Below, piece by piece: positions 18,536-28,049 of a stretch of DNA of 40,035 nucleotides (its first letter is position 1; every line of letters begins with the position of its first letter). Location: NCBI GenBank assembly GCA_002683315.1, contig NYTD01000325.1, forward strand, positions 1-40,035. Direction: 5' to 3'. The notes beneath the pieces were generated by a model. The model had not been told where the DNA came from. It saw only the letters and a program-made list of their open reading frames with translations, and did not search any database. A program made the position numbers and the translations under genes. The stretch comes from Deltaproteobacteria bacterium (GTDB taxonomy: Bacteria; Myxococcota_A; UBA796).

Positions 18536-21500
18536 TTAATTGAAATCAATAATTACCATACCAGGACCGTCATTGTAACCATTTGTAGCATATTGATTGT
18601 CACCGTCGTTATACGAACCACCGCCCGCAGCCTCTTGTGTCCCAATGCAATAGCCACCACCTTCACCACCGGTATAGCCACCGCCACCACCACCAAGATG
18701 TATCCCAGAACCGCCTCCGCCTCCAAAACCACCATTCACATCGCCGTTATAACCGGAACTTAACGCGCATGTATTCCCATCACCGCCTAGACCTCCATTT
18801 AGAGGAGAAATACCACCAGCACCTGCGTAGCAATATGAAAAAGAAACACTGTCTCCATTGGAGTACCATCCAGCGCCACCACCACCGGCCCAATTGCAAT
18901 CGGTGACTGCTCCCCCGTATCCAACCGAGACCATTGTAGAATGAAATCCTCCCGCATAAGAAATCTGACCATCCATGTAACTGTTACAGCCAGCGGACTC
19001 ATTTCCTTCTCCACCACCACCACCAGCGATAATCAATGGTGCACTACCAATCCAAACAAAGGTTCCTCCACCACCGCCTTTTCCATATTCGGAGCCTACA
19101 TTGGACACTTCTGGATTTTGACCTATCAAAATATGTACAACATCACCTGCTTGCAAATCAAAGTCACCTCGCACTTGGGCTCCATATCCTTTGCAATAAC
19201 TTGCATTGGGATTATCTCCCCCAGATGCTCCTATTGCCTCAATGGTATAATTTCCAGTAGTGGGAACCACCCACTCTTGGATTCCTCCATTCAAAAGAAC
19301 CATACTCTCCAATGAGGTTCCTGAGTATACATTATCGCACTGGGATTGTGATGGACCTGTCTGCCCCTCTTGACCACAGTTGGTAAATGTCGCCGTTCCA
19401 CTCCATGGGAGTTGAACCGTTGCCGTAGCAGAGGCACTGCTTCCAGAAATGGTTCCATCACTCGGAGTTACGGTACAAATCCATGTATCTCCATCTCCCA
19501 CATTGGTTCCCGAAATGCTATCGGTAGTATTCGAGGTGAGCACTCCGTTCTGTGTCCATTCATAGCTGTAATTCACACTTTGACCATCGGGTTCGACCGA
19601 GGTGCTGTCCAAAGAACATATCAGATCGTCTCCAGCCAAAGGAGCCGCGGGCGATATCGATACCACCGGGGCTGTTGGTGCACGATTTTCCACGGTCAAA
19701 CTTGTGCTCGCAGAATCGTTTCCACCGTTGGAATCGTTTACCGAAGCAATACAAATAACAGTATCGCTCGGTAAAGCCGAGGTTGTGGTCAAATCCAAAC
19801 TACTTCCACTCCCAACTGCTATCGAATTCAACTCCCAAGAATACGATGCACTGAGGTTTTCATCCGGATCAGTCACCACCGCCGAACAAGAAAGGACACC
19901 ATCATTGTACACACCATTACTCGGAGAAATCGATACCGTAGAAACAACCGGATCAGTGTTTTCCACCATCACGCTAGCGCTGGATGTGGCCACTTCTCCA
20001 TCGGAGTCGATTGCGGTTGCCACACACGTGATCGCATCGCCCACATCCGTATCATTTGCCGAGACCGTGTAGGAAATTCCTGTACCAATCGTATTCACAC
20101 CGACACTCCAAGTGTAGCTTGGTGTCAGAATACCATCCGTTTGATCGCTTGCGCCGGCGCTGCACGTCAATATGCTTCCGGTAACAACGCCAATGCTTGG
20201 AGATATCGAGGTCGGTGTACCGAAAGAGGGGCCTGAATTATATACCATAACACTGGTAGAATCACTGGCAGAACCTCCATTTCCATCTGCAGAAACCACA
20301 GAACACACAAGGGTATCGTTTGCAGAAATGGAAACCGTACTCAAATCCAATTGTACTGAAGTGCTTGTGCTGCTGGTGCTCGCATAAATCGCTCCAGAAT
20401 TTTGGTTGCTCCACTCAAAGGTCAAACTCAGTGGGTCACCATCACCATCACTGGAGCTTACCGAGCAAGTAACCGTATCAGTTGTGGTCGGTGTGAGCAA
20501 ATCGATCGTCAGATCGTCTATAACGGGATCATTATTGAGGATTGTGATCGATGATTCTACATAATCTCCGTCGACATAACCATCGTTTGGGGTCACGCGA
20601 ACCGTCCATGTCTCTCCTACGCTGGTTTCGCTTGCAGGTAGCATGATTCCGCTGTAGGTCCCTCCATTGCTTCCACTCCATTCATAGGAAAAAGAAACAC
20701 TGTCGCCATCTGCATCCTCGGAATTGGCACTAACGGTCAACGTATCGACTGTATAGGCTTCGGTTGGTGCAATGCTAATCGTGGGTGCTGAGGGTGGAGT
20801 ATTGATGCGAAGAGTTTGGGCAACCAACGACGTAAATCCATCGCTATCCGTTGCCGTTATGGTAAGGTTGTGTTCCCCAACACTTAATCCATTATATCCA
20901 AAGGCAATATTCCCACTAGAATCGGAACCTTGAGTCGAGAATTCTCCATCGATGTCCGACACCCATGAAATCGCGATATCGCTTAATATGTCTTCTTGAT
21001 CTGCGACGGTACCAGCAAAAGATACAGAATTCCCCAACGAAAACACATCACCGGATAATGGAGCACTAAGCGTCAGACTCGGCGGAGTGCCAACAACAAT
21101 TTGTACTCCTGCCGTACACAATCCACCTACTTCATCTTCTACCTTGAGAATGATGGAATGATTGCCAATAGAAAGCTGATCGGTGGTAAAACCAAGAGTA
21201 CCATCGCTCAAAGGAGGAGCAGTATTGAGAACTCCATCAACATCGGATTCCCAGGCTACCGAAAGGAGGGCGTTGTTGATATCATCGTCTATTCCTGTTC
21301 CTTCAAAGGAAATGTTTTGCCCAAAAACAAATCCGCTGCTTGAATCTGGAGCCGTAATATCACACAAAGGATCGTTGTTGGGACCACCGACGGTAATCGC
21401 CAGATCTGCCACATTGCTCTTGCCAGTTGTATCTTCCACTCTCAAAGAGATGGCATGCTGTCCTTCCGACAAATTCAAATATCCGCTAATGGTACCATCA

Positions 21501-22036
21501 CTGGTAGGAGGACTGCTCAAAGATAATTCCCCATCTAAACTCGATTCCCAAACATAGGAAAGGTCACTTGGCGCATCTTCGGCATCATTGATGATGGCAG
21601 AGAAATGCACCAACTGATCCGCGTAGTAAGAACCATCAACGGTTGGAGAGAATAATTCAATCGTGGGTGCTTCCGTTTCCAAAACCTGAATATTGATGCT
21701 TGACATGGTCGCGGCACCTTCGGGATCTACCACCTGGAGCTTGAGTTGAGTATCACTTGCTTCCAAGGCAATACGACACGATGTAGAAGAATCAGCTTCG
21801 GGCGTGTTTTCTGCACACAATTCTCGCGCATCTGTACTCCACTTCACCCTGAGATCAAGGGAGGAGTGATTATCATCCGCGACAAGCCCAATAAAAGTGT
21901 ATTCCACTGACTCTAACAATTCGACTCCCTCTACATGTGAGGTAATCGTCGCAGTAGGATCTGAATTATAAATTTTTAACCCTTCTTCAGAACTTGTACA
22001 GGCGAAGAAGAATGGGACTAGACATAAATATCTCAT
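18536..22036 (-). CDS. Large lipoprotein with tandem Ig/PKD-like domains and C-terminal ALK/LTK-like glycine-rich domain
   Basis: MRYLCLVPFFFAC-TSSE; repeats such as PVVSTVSISPSNGVYNDGVLSCSAVVTDPDENLSASYSW; C-term VPTTGNYTIEAIGASGG...GKGGGGGTFVWIG.APLIIAGGGGG matches the Gly-rich domain pattern. Confidence 0.8.
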   Translation of the reverse strand: MRYLCLVPFFFACTSSEEGLKIYNSDPTATITSHVEGVELLESVEYTFIGLVADDNHSSLDLRVKWSTDARELCAENTPEADSSTSCRIALEASDTQLKLQVVDPEGAATMSSINIQVLETEAPTIELFSPTVDGSYYADQLVHFSAIINDAEDAPSDLSYVWESSLDGELSLSSPPTSDGTISGYLNLSEGQHAISLRVEDTTGKSNVADLAITVGGPNNDPLCDITAPDSSSGFVFGQNISFEGTGIDDDINNALLSVAWESDVDGVLNTAPPLSDGTLGFTTDQLSIGNHSIILKVEDEVGGLCTAGVQIVVGTPPSLTLSAPLSGDVFSLGNSVSFAGTVADQEDILSDIAISWVSDIDGEFSTQGSDSSGNIAFGYNGLSVGEHNLTITATDSDGFTSLVAQTLRINTPPSAPTISIAPTEAYTVDTLTVSANSEDADGDSVSFSYEWSGSNGGTYSGIMLPASETSVGETWTVRVTPNDGYVDGDYVESSITILNNDPVIDDLTIDLLTPTTTDTVTCSVSSSDGDGDPLSLTFEWSNQNSGAIYASTSSTSTSVQLDLSTVSISANDTLVCSVVSADGNGGSASDSTSVMVYNSGPSFGTPTSISPSIGVVTGSILTCSAGASDQTDGILTPSYTWSVGVNTIGTGISYTVSANDTDVGDAITCVATAIDSDGEVATSSASVMVENTDPVVSTVSISPSNGVYNDGVLSCSAVVTDPDENLSASYSWELNSIAVGSGSSLDLTTTSALPSDTVICIASVNDSNGGNDSASTSLTVENRAPTAPVVSISPAAPLAGDDLICSLDSTSVEPDGQSVNYSYEWTQNGVLTSNTTDSISGTNVGDGDTWICTVTPSDGTISGSSASATATVQLPWSGTATFTNCGQEGQTGPSQSQCDNVYSGTSLESMVLLNGGIQEWVVPTTGNYTIEAIGASGGDNPNASYCKGYGAQVRGDFDLQAGDVVHILIGQNPEVSNVGSEYGKGGGGGTFVWIGSAPLIIAGGGGGEGNESAGCNSYMDGQISYAGGFHSTMVSVGYGGAVTDCNWAGGGGAGWYSNGDSVSFSYCYAGAGGISPLNGGLGGDGNTCALSSGYNGDVNGGFGGGGGSGIHLGGGGGGYTGGEGGGYCIGTQEAAGGGSYNDGDNQYATNGYNDGPGMVIIDFN

Positions 22037-22065
22037 AGAAACTCCAATCTTTCTATTCTAGAAAT

Positions 22066-22094
22066 AGAATAAGATGTTGAATTCTCCTTGGCAA
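22066..22094 (-). promoter_or_regulatory. Candidate sigma70-type promoter for 18536..22036
   Basis: On minus strand TTGCCA (-35, 22094-22089), 17-nt spacer, TATTCT (-10, 22071-22066), then GGAG (22045-22042) before ATG at 22036. Confidence 0.45.
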
Positions 22095-22304
22095 AAATCT
22101 ATGGCTATATACTTCTATTCGGAACATTTTCGGTAAACTCATCTCTTGTAAAGAGAATATCGTAGATTAACCATCGGATAAAAAATAGAAGAGAGAGAAA
22201 AATGAATAGAATATCTGGACATCATGACTGAGATTTTGCATATCTTTTCGATCTCACTCCAGCATTACTGACCCAAAGACACTGACATTACAAACTTTTG
22301 AAGC

Positions 22305-24377
22305 CTAATATAACGATGTCACATATAGACGCTGTTCATATAGATAGGTCGAAGGGATTTCCCAAAAATTATCGGTCTGTAGCATGCCGGAAAAATTGGT
22401 ATCGACAACACGATAACCAGACCATTCTCCTACTCCATAGCCACTAGGAGAGGATGTATATGATGTATAGTCGGGCGCTGAATCACAATTCCATCCTGCA
22501 CCAACCAAAATCTGCTCTCCATCAAGAAGTGGCAAACCCACAACATCAGAAGTAACCCATCCCCCATTGCCATACCCAATTTGTAACTCTTCAAAGAGCA
22601 ACATCCATTCTTGTGATGCATCCATACGAGAGAAAACAGAAAGCGTCACATCACAATAGGTGTATTCCAATCCAATATCAAAGGAGTCCAATGTAGAATT
22701 ACCCACGACATCATAAATATTTCCTCGAAATGCATGATTGTTGGAATAGTTGTCAACAAAAACACCAGAGACAGTATATGCAATGGAACTACCACAAACC
22801 CCCATTGCACAGTTGTAATTCCCATCTTCTGTCGCACTATACGTAGAACTTCCTGCTTGAATATCATAGGGCGTATTATTGAGAACATCACAATGCGTCG
22901 TCATAAAATTAGAGTCTGTATCCATTACCAAACCCCATCCATCATTGTTTCGAATTCCATCAATATCATTAATTAACCCCGTACAAGACAAACTACTTGA
23001 TTCCAAATATAGACCCCCTCCTACTGTAGCCGTGTTATCTTGAATCAATGTATCAACAAGAGAAATCGTACTGTCGACCGCATATAATGCTCCTCCCTCT
23101 TCTTCCGCTTGGTTGTCTTCAACTATAGAGGAATCAAGCGTCGCACTGCTCTGGGACAAATATAGACCTCCTCCTTTTATCCCGTTCGAAGTGCCAATAT
23201 ACAGATAAGTTCCTTCTATAATACTCTGTGAAGCATATAGTGCCGTACTCGTAGCATCTGTGATAGAGACATTGTTCAATGTTGCTGTGGTATTACTTAA
23301 CGAAAGACCTCCAAGCAGTACAACATCTTCCATATATACAGAACCACTTGATTGTTGCACAACATACTCTTCTTGAGATTGCAAGATTACATCTCCAAGT
23401 CCATACAGCATAAGATCTGTACTACTATCTAAGAATATCTCATAGGTTCCAGAGCAAAAAAACAGAGACTGTGCATCATGGAGATCATATTCGTCTACAG
23501 ACACAACATTGCTTCGCTCTCCTCCTTGAATCAATGAAGAAACCAGTCCTTCCTCTGTGGTTCCCTCATCGCAATCATTGTCTATCTGATCGCACACTTC
23601 TATAGCCTGCGGATGAATGGAAGGATTATCGTCATTACAATCATCATTGGTCAGGGCGTATCCAGTAGGAAGTGCACATCGCTGGATATCCACATCAAAT
23701 CCTCCAAATCCATCTTCATCGACATCTTCGAAAAACCACGTTCCCGTCGTCCAATCAATGGTATCATCTTGATCATCGATCAACGAATCACAATCATCAT
23801 CCAGCTCATTGCAAATCTCCTGAGCCTGCGGATGAATATCGGCACGAGTATCATCACAATCGGTTGTATTGAGCACAAATCCTGTTGGCTCTTGACACGC
23901 CTCTTGGGATACATTCACGTCACCAAACCCGTCATCATCGGTATCTGCAAACCACATCAACTGATCCACAGCATCAGTATCAACCACATCATCACAGTTG
24001 TCATCAATGTTATTACAAATCTCTGACGCTTGTGGATGTATCTGTTCACTTGTATCGTCACAATCGCCTTCTTCAAGAGAAAAACCATCGTGTAAAGAAC
24101 AAACGATAGCTTCTTCCTTTCCAAACCCATCACCATCTGCATCAATGAACACATCAATACCAAGAGACAAATCTATCGATGTATCCATATCGTCGATAAA
24201 AGTATCACAGTCATCATCGATGTTATTGCAAATCTCTTGTGCTTGCGGATGAATCGATGAATTTTTGTCGTCGCAGTCCACATCTGAGAGGAAACCATCC
24301 TCATCGAAGTCGACAATGGGATTTCCTGCGTCATCTTTTTGTTGACAAGAAAACAGAAGAAGCCAAAAAATCATCAT
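22305..24377 (-). CDS. Lipoprotein: 4 MopE-type repeats + beta-helix + uncharacterised C-terminal domain
   Basis: MMIFWLLLFSC-QQKD; DCDDKNSSIHPQAQEICNNIDDDCDTFIDD repeats; GGLYLSQSSATLDSSIVEDNQAEEEGGALYA coils. Confidence 0.82.
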   Translation of the reverse strand: MMIFWLLLFSCQQKDDAGNPIVDFDEDGFLSDVDCDDKNSSIHPQAQEICNNIDDDCDTFIDDMDTSIDLSLGIDVFIDADGDGFGKEEAIVCSLHDGFSLEEGDCDDTSEQIHPQASEICNNIDDNCDDVVDTDAVDQLMWFADTDDDGFGDVNVSQEACQEPTGFVLNTTDCDDTRADIHPQAQEICNELDDDCDSLIDDQDDTIDWTTGTWFFEDVDEDGFGGFDVDIQRCALPTGYALTNDDCNDDNPSIHPQAIEVCDQIDNDCDEGTTEEGLVSSLIQGGERSNVVSVDEYDLHDAQSLFFCSGTYEIFLDSSTDLMLYGLGDVILQSQEEYVVQQSSGSVYMEDVVLLGGLSLSNTTATLNNVSITDATSTALYASQSIIEGTYLYIGTSNGIKGGGLYLSQSSATLDSSIVEDNQAEEEGGALYAVDSTISLVDTLIQDNTATVGGGLYLESSSLSCTGLINDIDGIRNNDGWGLVMDTDSNFMTTHCDVLNNTPYDIQAGSSTYSATEDGNYNCAMGVCGSSIAYTVSGVFVDNYSNNHAFRGNIYDVVGNSTLDSFDIGLEYTYCDVTLSVFSRMDASQEWMLLFEELQIGYGNGGWVTSDVVGLPLLDGEQILVGAGWNCDSAPDYTSYTSSPSGYGVGEWSGYRVVDTNFSGMLQTDNFWEIPSTYLYEQRLYVTSLY

Positions 24378-24433
24378 AAGCTATTGTTCTTTTGTAGAAA
24401 AACAATACATCATCGATAGAACTCCTTTACATA

Positions 24434-25948
24434 ATGAGAAATACTGTGTTTTATCAACTTGTTGCCGAAAATATCTCTGCACTATCACCCCTCATTCTAT
24501 CCATAATTTCCATCATTGTCATTATGTATAGTCTACCAAAAATTTCTAAATATCTAGCCGATGCAACAAAAGACAGTACATGGATTAACCGCTATCAAGC
24601 CATTCAAGTCTCATTAATCCTCTCCCTTTTGTTTGCTGGATTATCGGAACTCACATACGATTTGGACTTTACACGCATTGTGAATGAGCATCCACAACAA
24701 CAACAACTTCTTTCTCAACTGAATCTATACAAAAAGATTGTAAGCCATATTTTTTTATTGCTCTGTGTTATTTTTTCTTTTCGTGTTGTGCGAGAGAACC
24801 AATACAAAAAGCTTCTCTCCACCCTTTTTCTGACCCTATTTGTATATCTCTCTCTCGCTCTATGGGAATATGTTCCTTTTTTTTGGGAACAAATCCGAAC
24901 GATTCAACAAAGTCAGTATCACTCCATTTTGGCCATACCTGTTGCGATCATCATCGTCATGATGGGTCACTATGGTATGAAATGGATCATCTTCCCCATC
25001 CTCAAAAAAACCAAGACAGAATTCGACGATATTCTCTTCTCTTATTTGAGAATACCTGTTCTCGCATCTATCTTTCTATTTGGACTTAGCGCGGCGACCG
25101 TTGATTATCCTCTTCCCGCATTTTGGAAAGGATTTTTTCATTCTATCTATCTAAGCATTGCTGTCTTTATTTGGAGCAGAGCATTCTTCCTACTTTCTGC
25201 ACTTGTATTAAAGCAACTTGAACAAAAACAAGGGAAGTACAAAATTGTTCAGCCACGGACACTTCCTATATTTTCCCTTCTATCTCGCATGATTGTCACA
25301 ATCGTTAGCGTATATTGCTTTTTACTTGCGTGGGACAAAGATCCAAGCGGTTGGATTGCATCAGCAGGGATTATTGGAATCGCGGTTGCATATGCGTCAC
25401 AAGACACTCTTGCCAGTTTTTTGGCAGGAGTTGCCATCTTGACAGATGCTCCTTATAAACTCAATGACTTTCTAATTTTGGAGAACGGCGAGCGTGGAAA
25501 AGTTACCCATATCGGATTTCGAAGCACAAGACTTCTAACACCAGATCATGTGGAAATCATCATTCCCAACTCTCTAATGTCCTCTACACAAATAAGCAAC
25601 ATGAGTGGTGGGAGTATCAAACATGTTCGGATTGATTGTGCTGCAGGTGTGGCATACGGAAGTGATATCGATGAAGTTCGCCGTATTCTCTTCGATATAG
25701 CTTCAAGAATTGATCATCTCGTGAAAGACAATGAAAAAACCAACCCTGAAGTTCACTTTGTCTCTATGGGAGCCTCTAGTCTTGATTTTGTGTTGCGTAT
25801 TTGGATCACAAATCCACTTTATCTAAGAGAAGTTCAAGACCAGGCCAACACACTCATCTACAAAGAATTTACGAAAGCGGGTATCGAGATTCCATATGCA
25901 AAACAAGACGTGTATCTATATAATATGTCCAAAGACAAGAACACTTAG
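24434..25948 (+). CDS. MscS-family mechanosensitive ion channel
   Basis: Multiple N-terminal TM helices, then GWIASAGIIGIAVAYASQDTLASFLAGVAILTDAPYKLNDFLILENGERGKVTHIGFRSTRLLTPDHVEIIIPNSLMSSTQISNMS, typical of MscS. Confidence 0.93.
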   Translation: MRNTVFYQLVAENISALSPLILSIISIIVIMYSLPKISKYLADATKDSTWINRYQAIQVSLILSLLFAGLSELTYDLDFTRIVNEHPQQQQLLSQLNLYKKIVSHIFLLLCVIFSFRVVRENQYKKLLSTLFLTLFVYLSLALWEYVPFFWEQIRTIQQSQYHSILAIPVAIIIVMMGHYGMKWIIFPILKKTKTEFDDILFSYLRIPVLASIFLFGLSAATVDYPLPAFWKGFFHSIYLSIAVFIWSRAFFLLSALVLKQLEQKQGKYKIVQPRTLPIFSLLSRMIVTIVSVYCFLLAWDKDPSGWIASAGIIGIAVAYASQDTLASFLAGVAILTDAPYKLNDFLILENGERGKVTHIGFRSTRLLTPDHVEIIIPNSLMSSTQISNMSGGSIKHVRIDCAAGVAYGSDIDEVRRILFDIASRIDHLVKDNEKTNPEVHFVSMGASSLDFVLRIWITNPLYLREVQDQANTLIYKEFTKAGIEIPYAKQDVYLYNMSKDKNT

Positions 25949-25951
25949 CTT

Positions 25952-26806
25952 TTATTTATCCAGAAGCTCCACAATTCGGTTCTCAAGCTTTTGAATATGT
26001 CCTCCTCCAATAAAAACATCTTGGATAATGCCCTTATCATCTATGAGATAAGCCGTGGGTAAAGCTTGAACAGAATACATCCGAAACGCATCGTAACTAC
26101 GATTTGATCCTAAGCCATAGGGTATTTTAAATCTTCGTGCAATCGGACGAATCTTCGCCTCCGGCTCATCGGTAATTCCGATAATCTTCAGCCCCTTTTC
26201 CGCATACTTTTCGTGCAACTGACGAAAATGCGGCATCATCATCAAACAGGGGCCACACCACGTCGCCCAAAAGTCCAACAAAACAACACTACCTGGCTCT
26301 GGTGTAAAATTTATCTCTTCGCGTGTATCGAAATCTACATACGTAAACGATTTTGCCGGCTGCCCCAAAAACATATTTCTTTGGAGCTCACGCTCAGCTG
26401 GTCTCGCTCCCAACATCACCCGTACATCCTCATCAACTTTGGAACCCTTGTGTAAGACACGGTGAAGCGTAGCTACATCACCAGCATTCTTTGATTGAAT
26501 CTGTGCAATGAACTTTTCTTTGGTATCGACACGAACACCGTCAATGTGTGAATAAACATCTCCTGCTTCCACACCATAATGCGAAGCTGGAGAATCTTGT
26601 ACAACCAAATCCACCTCTATCAACGGAGCATCAAATCCAAGATTTTTACTGGAAAATGCATCACGCTCTTGAAAACGAACACCGAGCCATCCTTTTTGTA
26701 TGCGCTGCTCTTGCATCATGACAGGAGGATCTGCATGGGCAGCAGAAGAGAAACCGATTAGAAAAGAAAATAACCAAAACATATACGCCCCTAAGTTATA
26801 TTTCAT
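25952..26806 (-). CDS. Exported PDZ + TlpA/thioredoxin-like thiol-disulfide protein
   Basis: Signal peptide MKYNLGAYMFWLFSFLIGFSSAAHA; PDZ-like GWLGVRF...VVQDSPASHYGVEAGDVYSHIDGVRV; VLLDFWATWCGPCLMMMPHFRQL thioredoxin CxxC. Confidence 0.85.
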   Translation of the reverse strand: MKYNLGAYMFWLFSFLIGFSSAAHADPPVMMQEQRIQKGWLGVRFQERDAFSSKNLGFDAPLIEVDLVVQDSPASHYGVEAGDVYSHIDGVRVDTKEKFIAQIQSKNAGDVATLHRVLHKGSKVDEDVRVMLGARPAERELQRNMFLGQPAKSFTYVDFDTREEINFTPEPGSVVLLDFWATWCGPCLMMMPHFRQLHEKYAEKGLKIIGITDEPEAKIRPIARRFKIPYGLGSNRSYDAFRMYSVQALPTAYLIDDKGIIQDVFIGGGHIQKLENRIVELLDK

Positions 26807-26846
26807 AAAACACATTGTATGATATCTTTATTCAAAGCATTATGCA

Positions 26847-27140
26847 TTGTACTCACTCAAACCACATCGTCTAGCCATGCATTATCCCCAAGACCCAGAT
26901 AGCAGCTCCGAAGAAGATTCTATATCCATTGAAGAGCCCTCCAAAGAAAGAACCTTTCTATACGAAGAAGATATCTTTGAGGAATCACAAGATGAGACCA
27001 TGCTTAGCCCTCCCCTTTATTTAGAAGAATCTATTTCTGAATCGATTGAGTATGCTGAAGATGAAATGGAATCAATGAGCCGAGACCTTCTCTCTCCGTT
27101 CCATTCTTCAGACAGCGAAGATTCTTCAAAAGCAGATTAG
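26847..27140 (+). CDS. Hypothetical highly acidic, probably disordered small protein (start may be ATG 26877)
   Basis: ORF 97 aa, strongly Glu/Asp/Ser-rich; no recognisable domain. Confidence 0.4.
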   Translation: MYSLKPHRLAMHYPQDPDSSSEEDSISIEEPSKERTFLYEEDIFEESQDETMLSPPLYLEESISESIEYAEDEMESMSRDLLSPFHSSDSEDSSKAD

Positions 27141-27472
27141 GATCCTCGATACGTTGAATATGCAAAGGGGCTGAGAAGTAATGGTATATGATGGTGCTGT
27201 TCTGGATGATACACCTGAAATGTTATGACAGCCTCGGGATAAAAACCATTGATTCCAAGTCGATTGTGATATGAGCCTGTATCAAAATGCATTTGATACA
27301 CACCTTTGTCCAATACGCCTGTTAACAGATTACTAATTCTGCCATCATCATCGGTCACACCATGTGCAAGCAGCACAAACCGACCTTCTTGTTTTTGAAA
27401 GAGTTGAACGGATACGCCGTCCGCGGGAACACCTCTGTGGGTATCCAAGATATGGGTAGTAATGGGACTCAT
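27137..27472 (-). CDS. uraH: 5-hydroxyisourate hydrolase (transthyretin-like)
   Basis: MSPITTHILDTHRGVPADGVSVQL N-terminus and YHIPLLLSPFAYSTYRGS-type C-terminus are diagnostic; adjacent to uraD and puuD. Confidence 0.93.
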   Translation of the reverse strand: MSPITTHILDTHRGVPADGVSVQLFQKQEGRFVLLAHGVTDDDGRISNLLTGVLDKGVYQMHFDTGSYHNRLGINGFYPEAVITFQVYHPEQHHHIPLLLSPFAYSTYRGS

Positions 27473-27975
27473 GAACCTAATTTCTCCAAACGAATATGTG
27501 TTATTTTAGCCTGTTCTCGTGCTGCAATACGAAGCTCTATCTCTGGTTCATTGGGCAAACGCTGTTCCAAAATTTCTACCATTTCTTTCGCGCTCTTTCC
27601 TGTTGCACACACAATAAAAATATATCCAAAACGATCCAGATACGCTTTATTTCCATGTACCAACCGATCAAGAATCTTCTCACTAGCTTGGGATACTCCC
27701 GCTTGCTCTCCTGATGACCACGATGCTGTATTTTGAAATTTTTTGCGTAAATGCTCTTTGGATGCCCCAATCTGAGGATGATGAGTAAAAGCTTCTAAAA
27801 AATCTTCTTTTTGTAACGAATTCCACACTTCATCAGCCTTTTTATGTAGATCTTCATCACCAGAAAACGGAAAAGCCTGAGACATGCCATCTACCCACCT
27901 TGTTGAACCACAGCATAGCAAAAGTGCTTTTCGACGTTCTTCTTGTGACAATGAGTATAGATATTCTACGATCAT
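27469..27975 (-). CDS. uraD: 2-oxo-4-hydroxy-4-carboxy-5-ureidoimidazoline (OHCU) decarboxylase
   Basis: FTHHPQIGASKEHLRKKF, SGEQAGVSQA, YLDRFGYIFIVCATGKSAKEMVEILEQRLPNEPEIELRIAAREQAKITHIRLEKL; 4-nt overlap with uraH. Confidence 0.93.
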   Translation of the reverse strand: MIVEYLYSLSQEERRKALLLCCGSTRWVDGMSQAFPFSGDEDLHKKADEVWNSLQKEDFLEAFTHHPQIGASKEHLRKKFQNTASWSSGEQAGVSQASEKILDRLVHGNKAYLDRFGYIFIVCATGKSAKEMVEILEQRLPNEPEIELRIAAREQAKITHIRLEKLGS

Positions 27976-28049
27976 GATTTCCTCTTCTCTTTTTAACTTC
28001 TTGCAAGATCATAGAAAAATCTAACATTATTGTTCTTCATCGCAACCCA

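Noticed and set aside
19602-20072. 156-aa plus-strand ORF antisense to the Ig/PKD lipoprotein
   Set aside because: Ser/Thr/Val-rich antisense of repetitive sequence; the long minus-strand ORF has signal peptide and domains.
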